The notes under the pieces: model-generated | The model's input: only the letters and a program-made list of their open reading frames with translations | The model's database searches: none | What the model was told of the DNA's origin: nothing | In this document: positions 1-9,382 of the stretch, piece by piece | Position numbering within the stretch: position 1 is the first letter of the stretch | Layout of the letters: every line of letters begins with the position of its first letter | NCBI GenBank assembly: GCA_026914155.1 | Contig: JAPPGH010000026.1 | Location: 1 to 64,000 of the forward strand | DNA from: Candidatus Palauibacter rhopaloidicola | GTDB lineage: Bacteria > Gemmatimonadota > Gemmatimonadetes > Palauibacterales > Palauibacteraceae | Direction: 5' to 3' | DNA: 64,000 nt | Position numbers and translations under genes: made by a program

Positions 1-544
<544 letters not shown>

Positions 545-735
545 AGAATTTGGTTTGAGTGCGCTCGACCGAAGCCGGGTCGGCACTCGAGACCTGGTTG
601 AACGCAGAGCACCCCGTCCGGTCGCAGGACCGCCGGGGCTTCACGTTCGGAAATCACTTTGGTTTCCCATCGAGCCACGAGAAGTGATGCCCATGGCTCT
701 CGATCGGGCCCACAAGTCACTCACACCTTCTTGTC
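545..735 (-). other. 16S rRNA leader region with boxA-like element
   Basis: This stretch between the 16S 5' end and the upstream terminator has no credible gene. On the minus strand it contains TGCTCTGCG (bases 603-611), which resembles the boxA antitermination element TGCTCTTTA of rRNA leaders. It also has complementary segments (ATCACTT and AAGTGAT in the 650-700 range) that could pair as a pre-rRNA processing stem. The assignments are by position and resemblance only. Confidence 0.5.
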
Positions 736-737
736 AA
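709..737 (-). promoter_or_regulatory. Candidate rRNA promoter with a perfect -35 box
   Basis: TTGACA occurs on the minus strand at 737-732, directly after the terminator T-run, which is the expected place for a 16S promoter. The -10 hexamer 17 bases downstream (709-714) is poor (TGTGGG), so this is only a candidate. A second TTGACA lies at 808-803. Confidence 0.3.
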
Positions 738-769
738 AAAGCATCGCGGAAGGGCGCACGCCCTCCCGC
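736..769 (-). terminator. Intrinsic terminator downstream of tRNA-His
   Basis: On the minus strand GCGGGAGGGCG (769-759) pairs with CGCCCTTCCGC (756-746) across a two-base centre, giving a strong GC stem with one G-T pair. GATGC and a run of five T follow (740-736). Its position between tRNA-His and the 16S leader suggests it ends the tRNA-His transcript. Confidence 0.7.
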
Positions 770-779
770 GAGGACCCCA

Positions 780-808
780 AGGCTACCTAACCGCGGGCCG
801 CTTGTCAA
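780..808 (-). promoter_or_regulatory. Candidate promoter between tRNA-His and the terminator
   Basis: TTGACA (808-803), a 17-base spacer and TAGCCT (785-780) on the minus strand. A transcript starting here would run straight into the hairpin at 736-769, so its role (attenuated rRNA promoter or chance) is uncertain. Confidence 0.35.
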
Positions 809-860
809 CGTCCCGCGAGGGGTCCGGACATCGCCCCGGGAAACGCCGAAAATGCGGAGG

Positions 861-935
861 GGTGAGCGACGGGATTCGAACCCGCGACCTCCAGGGCCAC
901 AACCTGGCGCTCTGACCACCTGAGCTACGCCCACC
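861..935 (-). tRNA. hisT: tRNA-His (anticodon GTG)
   Basis: The minus strand folds as a tRNA. The acceptor GTGGGCG pairs with CGCTCAC with one G-T pair. The anticodon stem CCAGG/CCTGG encloses TTGTGGC, giving anticodon GTG. An extra 5' G (base 935) faces C73 (base 861), the G-1:C73 signature of tRNA-His. The 3' CCA is not encoded. It lies upstream of the 16S gene on the same strand but is separated from it by a terminator. Confidence 0.95.
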
Positions 936-945
936 GCGTCGTTCG

Positions 946-962
946 CGCCCCGTCGCGGGGCG
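946..962. repeat. Perfect 7-bp inverted repeat in the tRNA-His / TM2 intergenic region
   Basis: CGCCCCG and CGGGGCG flank a three-base TCG loop. It sits in the 936-1132 intergenic stretch between divergent tRNA-His and the hemQ-hut operon. No T-run follows on either strand, so it is not an obvious terminator; it could be an operator or a leader stem. Nothing else in this stretch is clear. Confidence 0.4.
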
Positions 963-1132
963 GCGAGCGCGACAATCTAGAGGAAAGGCGTGTCCCTTGC
1001 GAGTCGCCGCCACCGGCGGCGCGCGCGCGGGGAATTCCGCTAGGGTGCGGCGGTGCGGTCTCCGTTGTAACGTGCCTCTCTGTGGGTGGCAGCCAGGAAA
1101 CCTCCGGAGTGACCGGCGCGTACGAGCGAGCG

Positions 1133-1735
1133 ATGACCGAACAGCCCAACGAACCCGGCCGCGGCGGCCCCGAAGGCCCGGTGCCTCCGTACGCCGTCGT
1201 GCCGCTCGTCACGGCTCCCCCCCAGCCGCCGGCGGAACGGACCTCCGACACCGGCGACCGGTATTCGAACGGGGTCGGCTTCGCCCTCTGGTGTTGCATG
1301 TTCGTCGGAGCGGCCGGGATCCACCGCTTCTACCTCGGCATGTACGCCACGGGCATCATTTGGCTGCTCACATTCGGTCTCTTCGGCATCGGCCAGTTCT
1401 TCGATCTCTTCCGAATGAAGCGGCTCGTGCGGACGGCGAACATCCGCGATGGGTATCTGCCCCACCCGCGCCTTGCCGGAGCCGCCGAGCCGTCCGCTCC
1501 GTCGCGGCAGCTCGCCAAGGCGGACACCCGGCAGCAGATCCTACTGAAGGCCGCGCAGGCGAACGGCGGACTGCTGACGGTGACACAGGGCGTCCTGGCC
1601 TCGGGTCTCAGCTTCGAGGAGGTGGAGGAAGCCCTGCGGGAAATGGTCGTGAAGGGGCATGTAGACGTGGACAACGCGGCCGACAGCGGCGTGATCGTGT
1701 ACCGGTTCCCGGGATTGGCCGGCCCGTTCAAGTGA
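1133..1735 (+). CDS. TM2-domain membrane protein
   Basis: A 200-residue protein. After a proline-rich N-terminus, residues about 45-95 form a TM2 domain: two hydrophobic helices around a GIHRFYLG-type turn, followed by a DLFRM motif. The C-terminal part (about 120-190) looks like a small winged-helix or helical domain of the kind seen behind TM2 in other bacteria. The function of TM2 proteins is not established. I chose ATG 1133 because it gives a short polar N-terminus before the TM2 core; an upstream in-frame ATG at 1082 adds nothing recognisable. The stop overlaps the GTG of hemQ in a GTGA arrangement, so it is probably the first gene of the hemQ-hut operon. Confidence 0.85.
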   Translation: MTEQPNEPGRGGPEGPVPPYAVVPLVTAPPQPPAERTSDTGDRYSNGVGFALWCCMFVGAAGIHRFYLGMYATGIIWLLTFGLFGIGQFFDLFRMKRLVRTANIRDGYLPHPRLAGAAEPSAPSRQLAKADTRQQILLKAAQANGGLLTVTQGVLASGLSFEEVEEALREMVVKGHVDVDNAADSGVIVYRFPGLAGPFK

Positions 1736-2577
1736 CGAGCCGTCCCCTCTCGCATGCTTCCGAACTCCCCCCCGCCTCCCTCGAGGGGTGGTACGTCCTT
1801 CATCAATCGATCGAGCTTGACTGGACCGGCCTCAGGGGCACGAATCCGGCGGAAGCCCGGGAGGCGCTGAGGAGCTTCGCCGCGCTGGCCGAGCGGTGGT
1901 CGGCCGACGCGGAGCCCGGCTGGTCCGGCGTCTACCGGGTGGCGGGGAGCGGGGTCGATTTTCTCATCCTCCATTTCCGGGACACGTTCGACCGCATCCT
2001 TGAGTCGGCGTGCGAGGTGAAGCTCTCCGCCTGGGGCGATCACGTCCTCGTCCGCGAGGAGTACCTGTCCGTGGTGGAACTGGGTCTCTACTCGCTGACC
2101 CGGGAACTCTCCGAACGGATCGACCCCGAGGACCGCGAAGCGTGGGAGGCCGCGCTGGCGGACGCCCTCGCGGAGGAGCGGCGGAAGGGGTACGTGCGGG
2201 GCCGGCTCGAGCCGAGACAGCCGGAACACATGCCGTACGTCTGCGCGTACCCGATGGACAAGCGGCGCGACCCGGGACAGAACTGGTACACGCTTTCGCT
2301 GGAGGAGCGGGCGGGGCTGATGGCGGCGCACGGCAGGTTGGGACGGCGCTTCGCGGGTCGGATCGTTCAGGTGATCAGCGGATCGATGGGTCTGGACGAC
2401 TGGGAATGGGCCGTGACCCTCTGGGCGGGGGACCCGCTCGAGTTCAAGGCCATCATCAGCGAGATGCGCTACGACGCGGCGAGCGCGGAGTACGCGGAGT
2501 TCGGTCCCTTCACCGTCGGCAAACGGATGGGGGGTGGGGAGTTCGAGGACCTGCTCCGGTCGGTGGCGGCGCGATGA
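1732..2577 (+). CDS. hemQ: Coproheme decarboxylase (HemQ / ChdC)
   Basis: 281 residues of the chlorite-dismutase superfamily, HemQ branch. The enzyme uses H2O2 to decarboxylate iron-coproporphyrin III twice, giving heme b, the last step of the coproporphyrin-dependent heme pathway. Visible signature: Y173-P-M175 (catalytic Tyr and neighbouring Met), WYTL with an EER stretch, proximal heme ligand H200 in AHGRLGR, and distal Q213 thirteen residues later in IVQVISGS. Gln rather than Arg at that place separates HemQ from true chlorite dismutase. The GTG start at 1732 overlaps the previous stop, and the stop overlaps the hutH ATG (ATGA). Co-transcription of a heme gene with histidine catabolism is unusual. 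hemC is also in this window. Confidence 0.95.
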   Translation: MTSRPLSHASELPPASLEGWYVLHQSIELDWTGLRGTNPAEAREALRSFAALAERWSADAEPGWSGVYRVAGSGVDFLILHFRDTFDRILESACEVKLSAWGDHVLVREEYLSVVELGLYSLTRELSERIDPEDREAWEAALADALAEERRKGYVRGRLEPRQPEHMPYVCAYPMDKRRDPGQNWYTLSLEERAGLMAAHGRLGRRFAGRIVQVISGSMGLDDWEWAVTLWAGDPLEFKAIISEMRYDAASAEYAEFGPFTVGKRMGGGEFEDLLRSVAAR

Positions 2578-4193
2578 GCCCGGCCGCCGTCACGCTCTCC
2601 CGGAAGCTCACGATTTCCGATGTGGTCGCCGTGGCGCGCGGGACCTCGCAGGTCCGGGAACTCGACGAGGAGGCGCGGGAGCGGGTGGAGGCGAGCCGGC
2701 ACACGGTAGTGGAGGCGCTGGCCCAGCCCGGAGCCCGGATCTACGGGATCACGACCGGTTACGGGTCGCTCGCCGGAACCCGCATCGCGGCGCCGGATGC
2801 GGCTCGGCTGTCGTGGAACCTGATCCTCAAGTGTGCGACGGGGACGGGTCCTCCGCTGCCCGAGGACTGGGTGCGGGCGATGCTCCTCGTGCGGGCAAAC
2901 TCGCTCGCGCTGGGCGCTTCGGGCGTGCGCCCGGTGATCATCGACACCCTGGTCCGGATGCTGAACCGGAGGGTCACGCCCGTGGTGCCGGGCAAGGGCT
3001 CGCTCGGGGCGAGCGGCGATCTCGCCCCGCTCGCGCACATGGCGGCGGTCGCGACCCGTGCCTCCGAGCCGGTTCCGGAGGACGATTCCGGCCAGAAGCC
3101 GGCGGCGTTCAGCGGCGAGGCCTGGTTCGAGGGCCGCCGCCTGGACGGGGCGAGCGCGATGGCCGCGGCGGGGATCTCCCGCCCGGGCCTGGAGGCCAAG
3201 GAGGGGCTGGCGCTGACGAACGGGACGACGATGATGGTCGCGGGCGCCGCGCTTCAGCTCCACGACGCGCGACGCCTGCTCCTGCACGCGGAACTCGCGG
3301 CGGCGCTGAGCTTCGAGGCGCTGCTGGCCCGTTCCGCCGCGCTGAACCCGGCGCTGCACGAGGCGAACCGCCAGCCGGGGCAGATCGGAACCGCGGCGAG
3401 GCTCCGCTCGCTCCTCTCGGGGAGCGGACTCGTCGATTCGGACGCCGACCGGGTGCAGGATGCCTACAGCCTGCGCTGCACGCCCCAGATCGCCGGTCCG
3501 GTCCACGACATGATCGGATTTCTGTGGGAACGGGTGGAAGCGTCGCTCAATGCCGTGTCGGACAACCCGCTGGTCTTCCCCGCCGCCGGGCGGGATCGGG
3601 GCGAGGTCGTCTCGGGCGGCAATTTTCACGGCGCCGGGCCGGCGCTGTGGCTCGACACGCTGGGGATCGCGCTCGCGGACATCGCGAGCCTGTCGGACCG
3701 CCGGATGTTCCGCATGCTGACGCCGGAACTCTCCGCGGGGCTGCCCGCCATGCTCGTGGAGTCGCCGGGGCTGCACGGGGGCTTGATGTCGCTCCAGTAC
3801 ACGGGGGCGGCGCTCGTATCCGACAACAAGACGCTCGCCCATCCGGACTCCGTCGACTCGATCCCGACGAGCGCGAACCAGGAGGACCACGTGAGCATGG
3901 GGGCCAATGCGGCCCGGCACACGCACGAGATCCTCGACAACACGCGCACGGTGCTCGCGATCGAACTGCTCGGCGCCGCGCAGGCGGTCTATCTCCGTCC
4001 CGGGGGCCCCGAGCGGCTGGGCGACGGCACGCGGGCCGTCTACGAGGCCGTGCGCGAGTGCGTGCCTCCCGTCATCGAGGACCGGTCGCTGGCGGCGGAT
4101 GTCGCGCACCTGGAGGCAGCCATCGACGATGGAACGCTGGAACGGGCGGCCGCCGACGCCCTCGGCAATCTCTGGCCCCCCACGCCGCTCTGA
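2574..4193 (+). CDS. hutH: Histidine ammonia-lyase (HutH)
   Basis: 539 residues. It catalyses the first step of histidine degradation, non-oxidative deamination of L-histidine to urocanate in the cytosol. The MIO cofactor forms autocatalytically from A146-S147-G148, seen here in [16 protein letters not shown]. The upstream GITTGYGSL motif with the catalytic Tyr, and the downstream [11 protein letters not shown]-type motif, are also present. Length is slightly above the usual 500-510 because of a small insertion near residue 165-180. The ATG overlaps the hemQ stop. The gene starts a full hut pathway (hutH, ftcD, hutU, hutI), although ftcD and hutU are out of pathway order. Confidence 0.96.
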   Translation: MSPAAVTLSRKLTISDVVAVARGTSQVRELDEEARERVEASRHTVVEALAQPGARIYGITTGYGSLAGTRIAAPDAARLSWNLILKCATGTGPPLPEDWVRAMLLVRANSLALGASGVRPVIIDTLVRMLNRRVTPVVPGKGSLGASGDLAPLAHMAAVATRASEPVPEDDSGQKPAAFSGEAWFEGRRLDGASAMAAAGISRPGLEAKEGLALTNGTTMMVAGAALQLHDARRLLLHAELAAALSFEALLARSAALNPALHEANRQPGQIGTAARLRSLLSGSGLVDSDADRVQDAYSLRCTPQIAGPVHDMIGFLWERVEASLNAVSDNPLVFPAAGRDRGEVVSGGNFHGAGPALWLDTLGIALADIASLSDRRMFRMLTPELSAGLPAMLVESPGLHGGLMSLQYTGAALVSDNKTLAHPDSVDSIPTSANQEDHVSMGANAARHTHEILDNTRTVLAIELLGAAQAVYLRPGGPERLGDGTRAVYEAVRECVPPVIEDRSLAADVAHLEAAIDDGTLERAAADALGNLWPPTPL

Positions 4194-5107
4194 GTCCCGC
4201 CTGGCTCCTCTGCGAGCCCAACGTGAGCGAGGGACGCAACCCGCGCAGGATGGCTCGCTTCGCGGCCGCGGTCGAGGGAATCCGAGGCATCGAGCTCCTC
4301 CACAGGTCGGCCGATCCGGACCACCACCGGATGGTGCTCGCCTACCGGGGAGCTCCGGCAGAGGTCGTTCACGCGATGACCGCACTCGCGGCGGCCGTGT
4401 ACGCGGAGGTGGACCTCCGGCGGCACCGGGGCCGACACCCCCGCATCGGCGCGCTGGACGTCGTTCCCTTCGTGCGTGGCCCCGGCTGTCCCGAGGTCGC
4501 TGCGCTCCGGGCGTCCCGATCCTTCGGCGAGTGGGCGGCGCGGCGGGGCGTCCCCGTCTTCTTCTACGAACGGGCCGCGACGACCCCCGCGCGGACTTCC
4601 CTTCCCCGCATCCGGTCCGGACAGTTCGAGGGTCTGGCCGGGAAGCTGTCGAACCCCGAATGGAGACCGGACCTCGGCCCTCCGGCGCCTCACCCGTCGC
4701 TGGGCGCCGTCGCCGTCGGGGTGCGAGAGCCGCTCGTGCGTTTCAATGTGAACCTCGACACGGCGGACCCGGGGCCGGCTCGTCGCATCGCGGCGGCGAT
4801 CCGGGAGTCGGGCGGCGGGCTCCGGCACGTCCGGGCGCTCGGCATCGCGCTCCGGCGGCGGGGGCTAACGCAGGTGTCCATGAACCTGACTCGCTACGAG
4901 ACCACGGGGATCGAACCGGTGTACGAGCGCGTCGCCGAGCGCGCGCGGGCGGAGGGTGTGGCCCTCGCGGGATGCGAGTTCATCGGTCCGGTGCCCGCCT
5001 CGGCCATCGTCGGCCTCGATCCGGCGCGGCTGGACGCGGATCTCGCGCCGGAGCAGATATTGGAGCTGCCGGGGACCGGAGACGGCGAAGAGGGAGGAGA
5101 GGCATGA
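4190..5107 (+). CDS. ftcD: Glutamate formimidoyltransferase (formiminotransferase domain), probable CTG start
   Basis: 305 residues, matching the N-terminal transferase half of mammalian FTCD. It transfers the formimino group of N-formimino-L-glutamate to tetrahydrofolate, the last step of this hut branch. Recognisable pieces are [10 protein letters not shown] at the N-terminus (family form: CVPNFSEGRN), the DPDHHRMV stretch, [14 protein letters not shown] and the VRFNVNLDT strand. The cyclodeaminase half is absent. No ATG, GTG or TTG exists in frame near the expected N-terminus. The only reasonable start is the CTG at 4190, which overlaps the hutH stop as CTGA, copying the ATGA/GTGA junctions of its neighbours. 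The first internal alternative (GTG after CEPN) would delete the conserved N-terminus. The stop overlaps hutU. Confidence 0.88.
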   Translation: MSPAWLLCEPNVSEGRNPRRMARFAAAVEGIRGIELLHRSADPDHHRMVLAYRGAPAEVVHAMTALAAAVYAEVDLRRHRGRHPRIGALDVVPFVRGPGCPEVAALRASRSFGEWAARRGVPVFFYERAATTPARTSLPRIRSGQFEGLAGKLSNPEWRPDLGPPAPHPSLGAVAVGVREPLVRFNVNLDTADPGPARRIAAAIRESGGGLRHVRALGIALRRRGLTQVSMNLTRYETTGIEPVYERVAERARAEGVALAGCEFIGPVPASAIVGLDPARLDADLAPEQILELPGTGDGEEGGEA

Positions 5108-6762
5108 AACCGGCCGGACCGATCCGGGCGCCGCGGGGAACCACGCTCTCCTGCAGGGGATGGCACCAGGAGGCGGCGCTCCGGATGCTCATGAACAACC
5201 TCGATCCAGACGTGGCGGAGCGTCCCGGTGACCTCATCGTGTACGGGGGCGCGGGGAAGGCGGCGCGCGACTGGACGGCATACGCGAGGATCGTGGAGAC
5301 GCTCCGGCGGCTCGAAAACGACGAGACCCTGCTCGTCCAGAGCGGAAAGCCGGTCGGCGTGTTCCGCACCCACGACGAGGCGCCGCGCGTCCTCATCGCG
5401 AACGCCCACCTCGTCCCCCGCTGGGGGGATATGGACGAGTTCCGGCGGCTCGATGCGCTGGGGCTCACGATGTACGGGCAGATGACGGCGGGTTCGTGGA
5501 TCTACATCGGCACGCAGGGGATCCTCCAGGGGACGTACGAGACGTTTGCGGAACTTGCGCGGCAGCACTTCGGGGGCTCGCTCGCCGGACGGCTCGTGGT
5601 GACCGCCGGGCTGGGCGGGATGGGGGGCGCCCAGCCGCTCGCCGCGACGATGAACGGCGGGGCCTTCCTGGGAGTCGAGGTCCGGGAGGACCGCATCCGC
5701 CGCCGGATCGACACGGGCTACTGCGACCGCATGGCGACGGACCTCGACGAGGCGCTGGAGTGGCTCACCGCCGCCATGGCCCGGCGGGAGGCGCTTTCCG
5801 TGGCCCTGCTCGGTAACATCGCCGACGTCCTGCCGGCGCTCGCGGCGCGCGGCGTCGTGCCCGACGTGCTCACGGACCAGACCTCGGCGCACGACCTCCG
5901 CCTCGGATACATCCCCGCGGGGCTGTCCGTGGAAGAGGCCGAGGCCACGAGCGCCTCGGACCCGGACGGGTACGTCGAGCGGGTCCTCGATTCGATGGTG
6001 ACGCACGTGTCGGCCATGCTCGCGCTCAGGGCGAGAGGGGCGGTCGCGTTCGACTACGGGAACAATCTCCGCGGCCAGGTCGCCGATCTGCGCGGGATGG
6101 CGGAGGCCTTCGACATTCCCGGCTTCGTGCCGGCTTTCATTCGACCCCTCTTCTGCCGGGGTGCGGGACCTTTCCGCTGGGCCGCGCTCTCCGGCGACCC
6201 GGGGGACATCGCGGCGACGGACGCCGCCGTCCTCGAGACGTTCCCCGAGAAGGAGGCGCTGGGCCGCTGGATCCGCCAGGCGCGCGAACGGGTCCGCTTC
6301 CAGGGCCTCCCCTCCCGCATCTGCTGGCTCGAATACGGCGAGCGGGCGGAGATGGGCGAGCGCTTCAACTGGCTGGTGAAGACGGGACGGGTGCGCGCGC
6401 CCATCGTGATCGGGCGCGACCACCTCGACACCGGCTCCGTGGCTTCACCGAACCGGGAGACCGAGGGCATGCGGGACGGCTCCGACGCGATCGCCGACTG
6501 GCCGCTGCTCAACGCCATGCTCAACACCGCCTGCGGGGCGAGCTGGGTCTCGATCCACAACGGGGGCGGCGTGGGCATCGGGTATTCCACGCACGCGGGC
6601 ATGGTGTGCGTCGCCGACGGGACGGAATCGGGGAGCCGGCGGCTGGAGCGGGTGCTCACGGCGGATCCGGGGACGGGGGTCATGCGGCACGCTGACGCAG
6701 GGTACCCGGAAGCGATCCGGACCGCCCGCGAGCGCGGGGTCGACCTTCCCATGCTCGAATAG
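5104..6762 (+). CDS. hutU: Urocanate hydratase (urocanase, HutU)
   Basis: 552 residues, typical family length. It converts urocanate to 4-imidazolone-5-propionate using tightly bound NAD+. The family blocks are all present: [34 protein letters not shown], the NAD-binding [10 protein letters not shown] region, [30 protein letters not shown] and the C-terminal [18 protein letters not shown] with the conserved Cys. ATG 5104 overlaps the ftcD stop (ATGA). The next gene, hutI, starts 16 bases downstream. Confidence 0.97.
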   Translation: MKPAGPIRAPRGTTLSCRGWHQEAALRMLMNNLDPDVAERPGDLIVYGGAGKAARDWTAYARIVETLRRLENDETLLVQSGKPVGVFRTHDEAPRVLIANAHLVPRWGDMDEFRRLDALGLTMYGQMTAGSWIYIGTQGILQGTYETFAELARQHFGGSLAGRLVVTAGLGGMGGAQPLAATMNGGAFLGVEVREDRIRRRIDTGYCDRMATDLDEALEWLTAAMARREALSVALLGNIADVLPALAARGVVPDVLTDQTSAHDLRLGYIPAGLSVEEAEATSASDPDGYVERVLDSMVTHVSAMLALRARGAVAFDYGNNLRGQVADLRGMAEAFDIPGFVPAFIRPLFCRGAGPFRWAALSGDPGDIAATDAAVLETFPEKEALGRWIRQARERVRFQGLPSRICWLEYGERAEMGERFNWLVKTGRVRAPIVIGRDHLDTGSVASPNRETEGMRDGSDAIADWPLLNAMLNTACGASWVSIHNGGGVGIGYSTHAGMVCVADGTESGSRRLERVLTADPGTGVMRHADAGYPEAIRTARERGVDLPMLE

Positions 6763-6778
6763 CCGCCCGCTCCCCGCC

Positions 6779-8011
6779 ATGCCGCGCCTCGCGAATATCG
6801 GCTGTCTCGCCACCTGCGCGAACCCTGTGGGCCAGGACGACATCGGGCTCATCCGGGACGCCGCGCTCGTGTGGCGGGATGGGACCGTCCGCTGGACCGG
6901 GCCGGCCGCGGCGCTGCCGGCGGAGTACGAAGCGGAGCCCGCCCGGGACGCCGGCGGAGGGCTCGTCATTCCCGGACTCGTGGACGCACACACGCATCTC
7001 GCCTTCGGCGGCTGGCGGGCGGGCGAGTTCTCCGACCGAATCCGGGGCCGCGGCTACCTGGAGATCGCCGCGGCGGGCGGCGGAATCGCTTCCACGGTGC
7101 GGGCCACGCGGGCGCTCGACGAAGAGGCACTTCTCGCGCGGGCGCACGAGTTCCTCTCCGGGATGGTGTCCCTCGGGATCACGACGGTCGAGGCGAAGAG
7201 CGGGTACGGGCTGGACCTTGAAACCGAACTCCGACTCCTGCGGGTGTACCGACGGCTCGGTGAGATGGGACCGGCGCGGGTCGTCGCGACGTGCCTCGCG
7301 GCGCACGTCGTCCCTCCGGAATGGTCGGCGGACCGGGCGGGCTACGTGAGGCTCGTCACGGAGCGGATCCTGCCCGCCGTGGCGGAGGACGGCCTGGCGG
7401 AGTTCTGCGATGTGTTCGTCGAGGACTCGGCCTTTTCGGCGGACGAGGCGCGGCAGATCTGCGAGCGGGGATGCGAACTGGGGTTACGGCCGAAGCTCCA
7501 CGTGGACCAGCTCTCCGGGGGTGGCGGGGCCGAACTCGCCGCTTCGCTGGGGGCCGTGTCGGCGGACCACCTGGAGTACGTGTCAGAGGCCGGGATCGAG
7601 GCCCTCGCGGCGGCCGGCGTCGTCGCCGTCACGCTGCCCCTCGCCACGCTCTACCTGAACCAGGCGCCGCCCCCGGCCCGGGCGCTCATCGACGGCGGCG
7701 TCGCGGTGGCGGTGGCCAGCGACTTCAACCCCGGCACGGCCCCGTCCTGGCACCTTCCCTTCGCCATGACGCTGGCGTGCACGCGACAGCGCATGACGCC
7801 CGCCGAAGTGCTCAAGGGGGCAACGCGCTACGCGGCCCGGGCCGTGGGACGCGAAGGCGAACTGGGGTCGCTGGAACCGGGAGCCGCGGCCGATTTCACG
7901 ATCATCGATGCCCCGGACGTGGAACACTGGCTCTACCACCTGCGGCCCAACGCCTGCGTCGCCGCTGCGATCGGCGGCGAAACCCTCCACGGAATTCGCC
8001 GCAAGGCATAG
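6779..8011 (+). CDS. hutI: Imidazolonepropionase (HutI)
   Basis: 410 residues, an amidohydrolase-fold enzyme that hydrolyses imidazolone-5-propionate to N-formimino-L-glutamate. Metal-binding DAHTHLAF is near residue 67. Also present are the KSGYGLD motif, the metal-binding His in KLHVDQLS, SADHLE, and ASDFNPG with the catalytic Asp. It is the last gene of the plus-strand operon; the stop is followed by about 50 bases before the convergent phosphatase gene. No transcriptional regulator (HutC/HutP type) lies next to the operon. Confidence 0.96.
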   Translation: MPRLANIGCLATCANPVGQDDIGLIRDAALVWRDGTVRWTGPAAALPAEYEAEPARDAGGGLVIPGLVDAHTHLAFGGWRAGEFSDRIRGRGYLEIAAAGGGIASTVRATRALDEEALLARAHEFLSGMVSLGITTVEAKSGYGLDLETELRLLRVYRRLGEMGPARVVATCLAAHVVPPEWSADRAGYVRLVTERILPAVAEDGLAEFCDVFVEDSAFSADEARQICERGCELGLRPKLHVDQLSGGGGAELAASLGAVSADHLEYVSEAGIEALAAAGVVAVTLPLATLYLNQAPPPARALIDGGVAVAVASDFNPGTAPSWHLPFAMTLACTRQRMTPAEVLKGATRYAARAVGREGELGSLEPGAAADFTIIDAPDVEHWLYHLRPNACVAAAIGGETLHGIRRKA

Positions 8012-8063
8012 CGGCCCCCGGCGATAGCCCCGCCGCGTTCCGGGCGGCGCCGAGGCAGCGACG

Positions 8064-9368
8064 TCAGGTGCCGGGGTCCCCCGCGGAGTCGAGCGCCACG
8101 GTGTCCCCGTCCAGCCTGAAGACAGTACGGTTCCAGCCGCCGTCCCGTCGGCGGGTGAGGCGGAGCATCTCGGCGGCGGCGTCGAGCAGGTCCGCGGCGA
8201 TGAGCTTGCCTCCGTAGCTCTCCCGGATCGTGCGCACGGGGGTGTGTCCGACGACGTGAATGCGGGCCCCGAAACGCTCCAGGACGGCATCGAGGTGGCC
8301 ACCGAGCGTGTCGGTGAGCACGAGGTCCCGATACCAGAGCACGCTCTCCGGTCCGAAGAAGAAGTCGTACCGGCGGTAGATCTGGGCAGTATCGAGCCGG
8401 GTCTCGCGCACATATTCGCGGAGGGACGCTTCGTCCCGCCATTTCGTGAACAGGGGTTCCGCGATGAAGGTCTCCAGCGTGTCCTGGTACTCCTCGAGCG
8501 AAATGTCGACATATGCCGGACTCACGCCCCCGTGCGCGAGCAACAGATCCTCCAGTCGGACGAGTCCGGGCTTGGCGGCGATCCAGCGTCCGAGGACGGA
8601 CCTCTCCAGATCGAACAGCGTCTCGTAGGACATGCCGTGCAGTTCGCCGATCGTCTGTTCCTTCGGCGCCACGTAGCGGAGGTCGCCGGTCAGGACCATC
8701 GCTTCATGGTTGCCGAGGAGTGTGATGACGCGGCCGCCCGCCGCCATGGCCTCCCGCTCCAGGCCGTAGACGAACCAGAGGAGGCGGGTCACGTCGTTGC
8801 CCCGGTCGAACAGATCCCCGAGAAAGGCAACCACGGCGTCGCCGCCCGTCCAGCGCCGCTCCGCGTCGATCAGACCGGCCAGGCCGAGCAGCGTGATGAC
8901 GCGGTCGAACTCGCCGTGCACATCTCCGAACACGAATACCGAGTCCTGGCTCGCAAGGTCGACTTCCGCGGGCGGAGGCTCCGCCCAGATCCGGGTTCGG
9001 TGAAGGGGCGTGGCCCCGTCAGCGCCGTCCGGAGGTTCCATTCCATATTCGAGCGTGACCTCGGGCGCCCGTACGCGCAGGCGAGCTGCGTGCGCGTATC
9101 CCGGCTCCGTCGTCTGCTCATCGACCACGCGCCCCTCGACGATCGCGCGAACCCGGCCGGGCCGCTCCACCTCCGTCAGCCAGCGCACTTCGAGGCCGGC
9201 ATCGGCGAAGGCGACGTAGAGGCCGTACTCCCCCGCGATGTGCCAGCCGGGCTGCCCCGTTCGCGCGGGAGAGCCGGCCGGCGGCGTCGCGTCGCCGGAA
9301 GCGGGCGCCGAGGCGCCGGCCCACCCCGCCCCCGTAGCGGCGACGGCACAGCACAGCAGACCCGACAT
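8064..9368 (-). CDS. Exported metallophosphoesterase (PPP-type, Shewanella-like phosphatase group)
   Basis: 434 residues. The N-terminus is a hydrophobic signal-like segment (residues 1-20, Ala-rich), so the enzyme is probably periplasmic or lipid-linked. All calcineurin-type metal motifs are present in order: GDVHGEFD, GDLFDRG, GNHEAM, a late His in AHGGV and GHTPV. The spacing fits bacterial PPP-family or Shewanella-like phosphatases that act on phosphoproteins or small phosphoesters. About 110 residues before the catalytic domain form a beta-rich domain I do not recognise. It is the last gene of an operon that also encodes an exported kinase-like protein 14 bases upstream, so the two may work on the same extracytoplasmic substrate (inference). 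Confidence 0.85.
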   Translation of the reverse strand: MSGLLCCAVAATGAGWAGASAPASGDATPPAGSPARTGQPGWHIAGEYGLYVAFADAGLEVRWLTEVERPGRVRAIVEGRVVDEQTTEPGYAHAARLRVRAPEVTLEYGMEPPDGADGATPLHRTRIWAEPPPAEVDLASQDSVFVFGDVHGEFDRVITLLGLAGLIDAERRWTGGDAVVAFLGDLFDRGNDVTRLLWFVYGLEREAMAAGGRVITLLGNHEAMVLTGDLRYVAPKEQTIGELHGMSYETLFDLERSVLGRWIAAKPGLVRLEDLLLAHGGVSPAYVDISLEEYQDTLETFIAEPLFTKWRDEASLREYVRETRLDTAQIYRRYDFFFGPESVLWYRDLVLTDTLGGHLDAVLERFGARIHVVGHTPVRTIRESYGGKLIAADLLDAAAEMLRLTRRRDGGWNRTVFRLDGDTVALDSAGDPGT

Positions 9369-9382
9369 CCGACGCCGAGATC

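Noticed and set aside
925-1735. Long minus-strand and alternative-frame reading frames across the TM2 and hemQ genes
   Set aside because: They are open only because of high GC third positions; the plus-strand frames match known families and have matching overlaps.
2469-6762. Large reading frames opposite hutH and hutU
   Set aside because: No family match and composition (Arg/Gly/Ala/Pro-rich) typical of antisense frames in GC-rich DNA.
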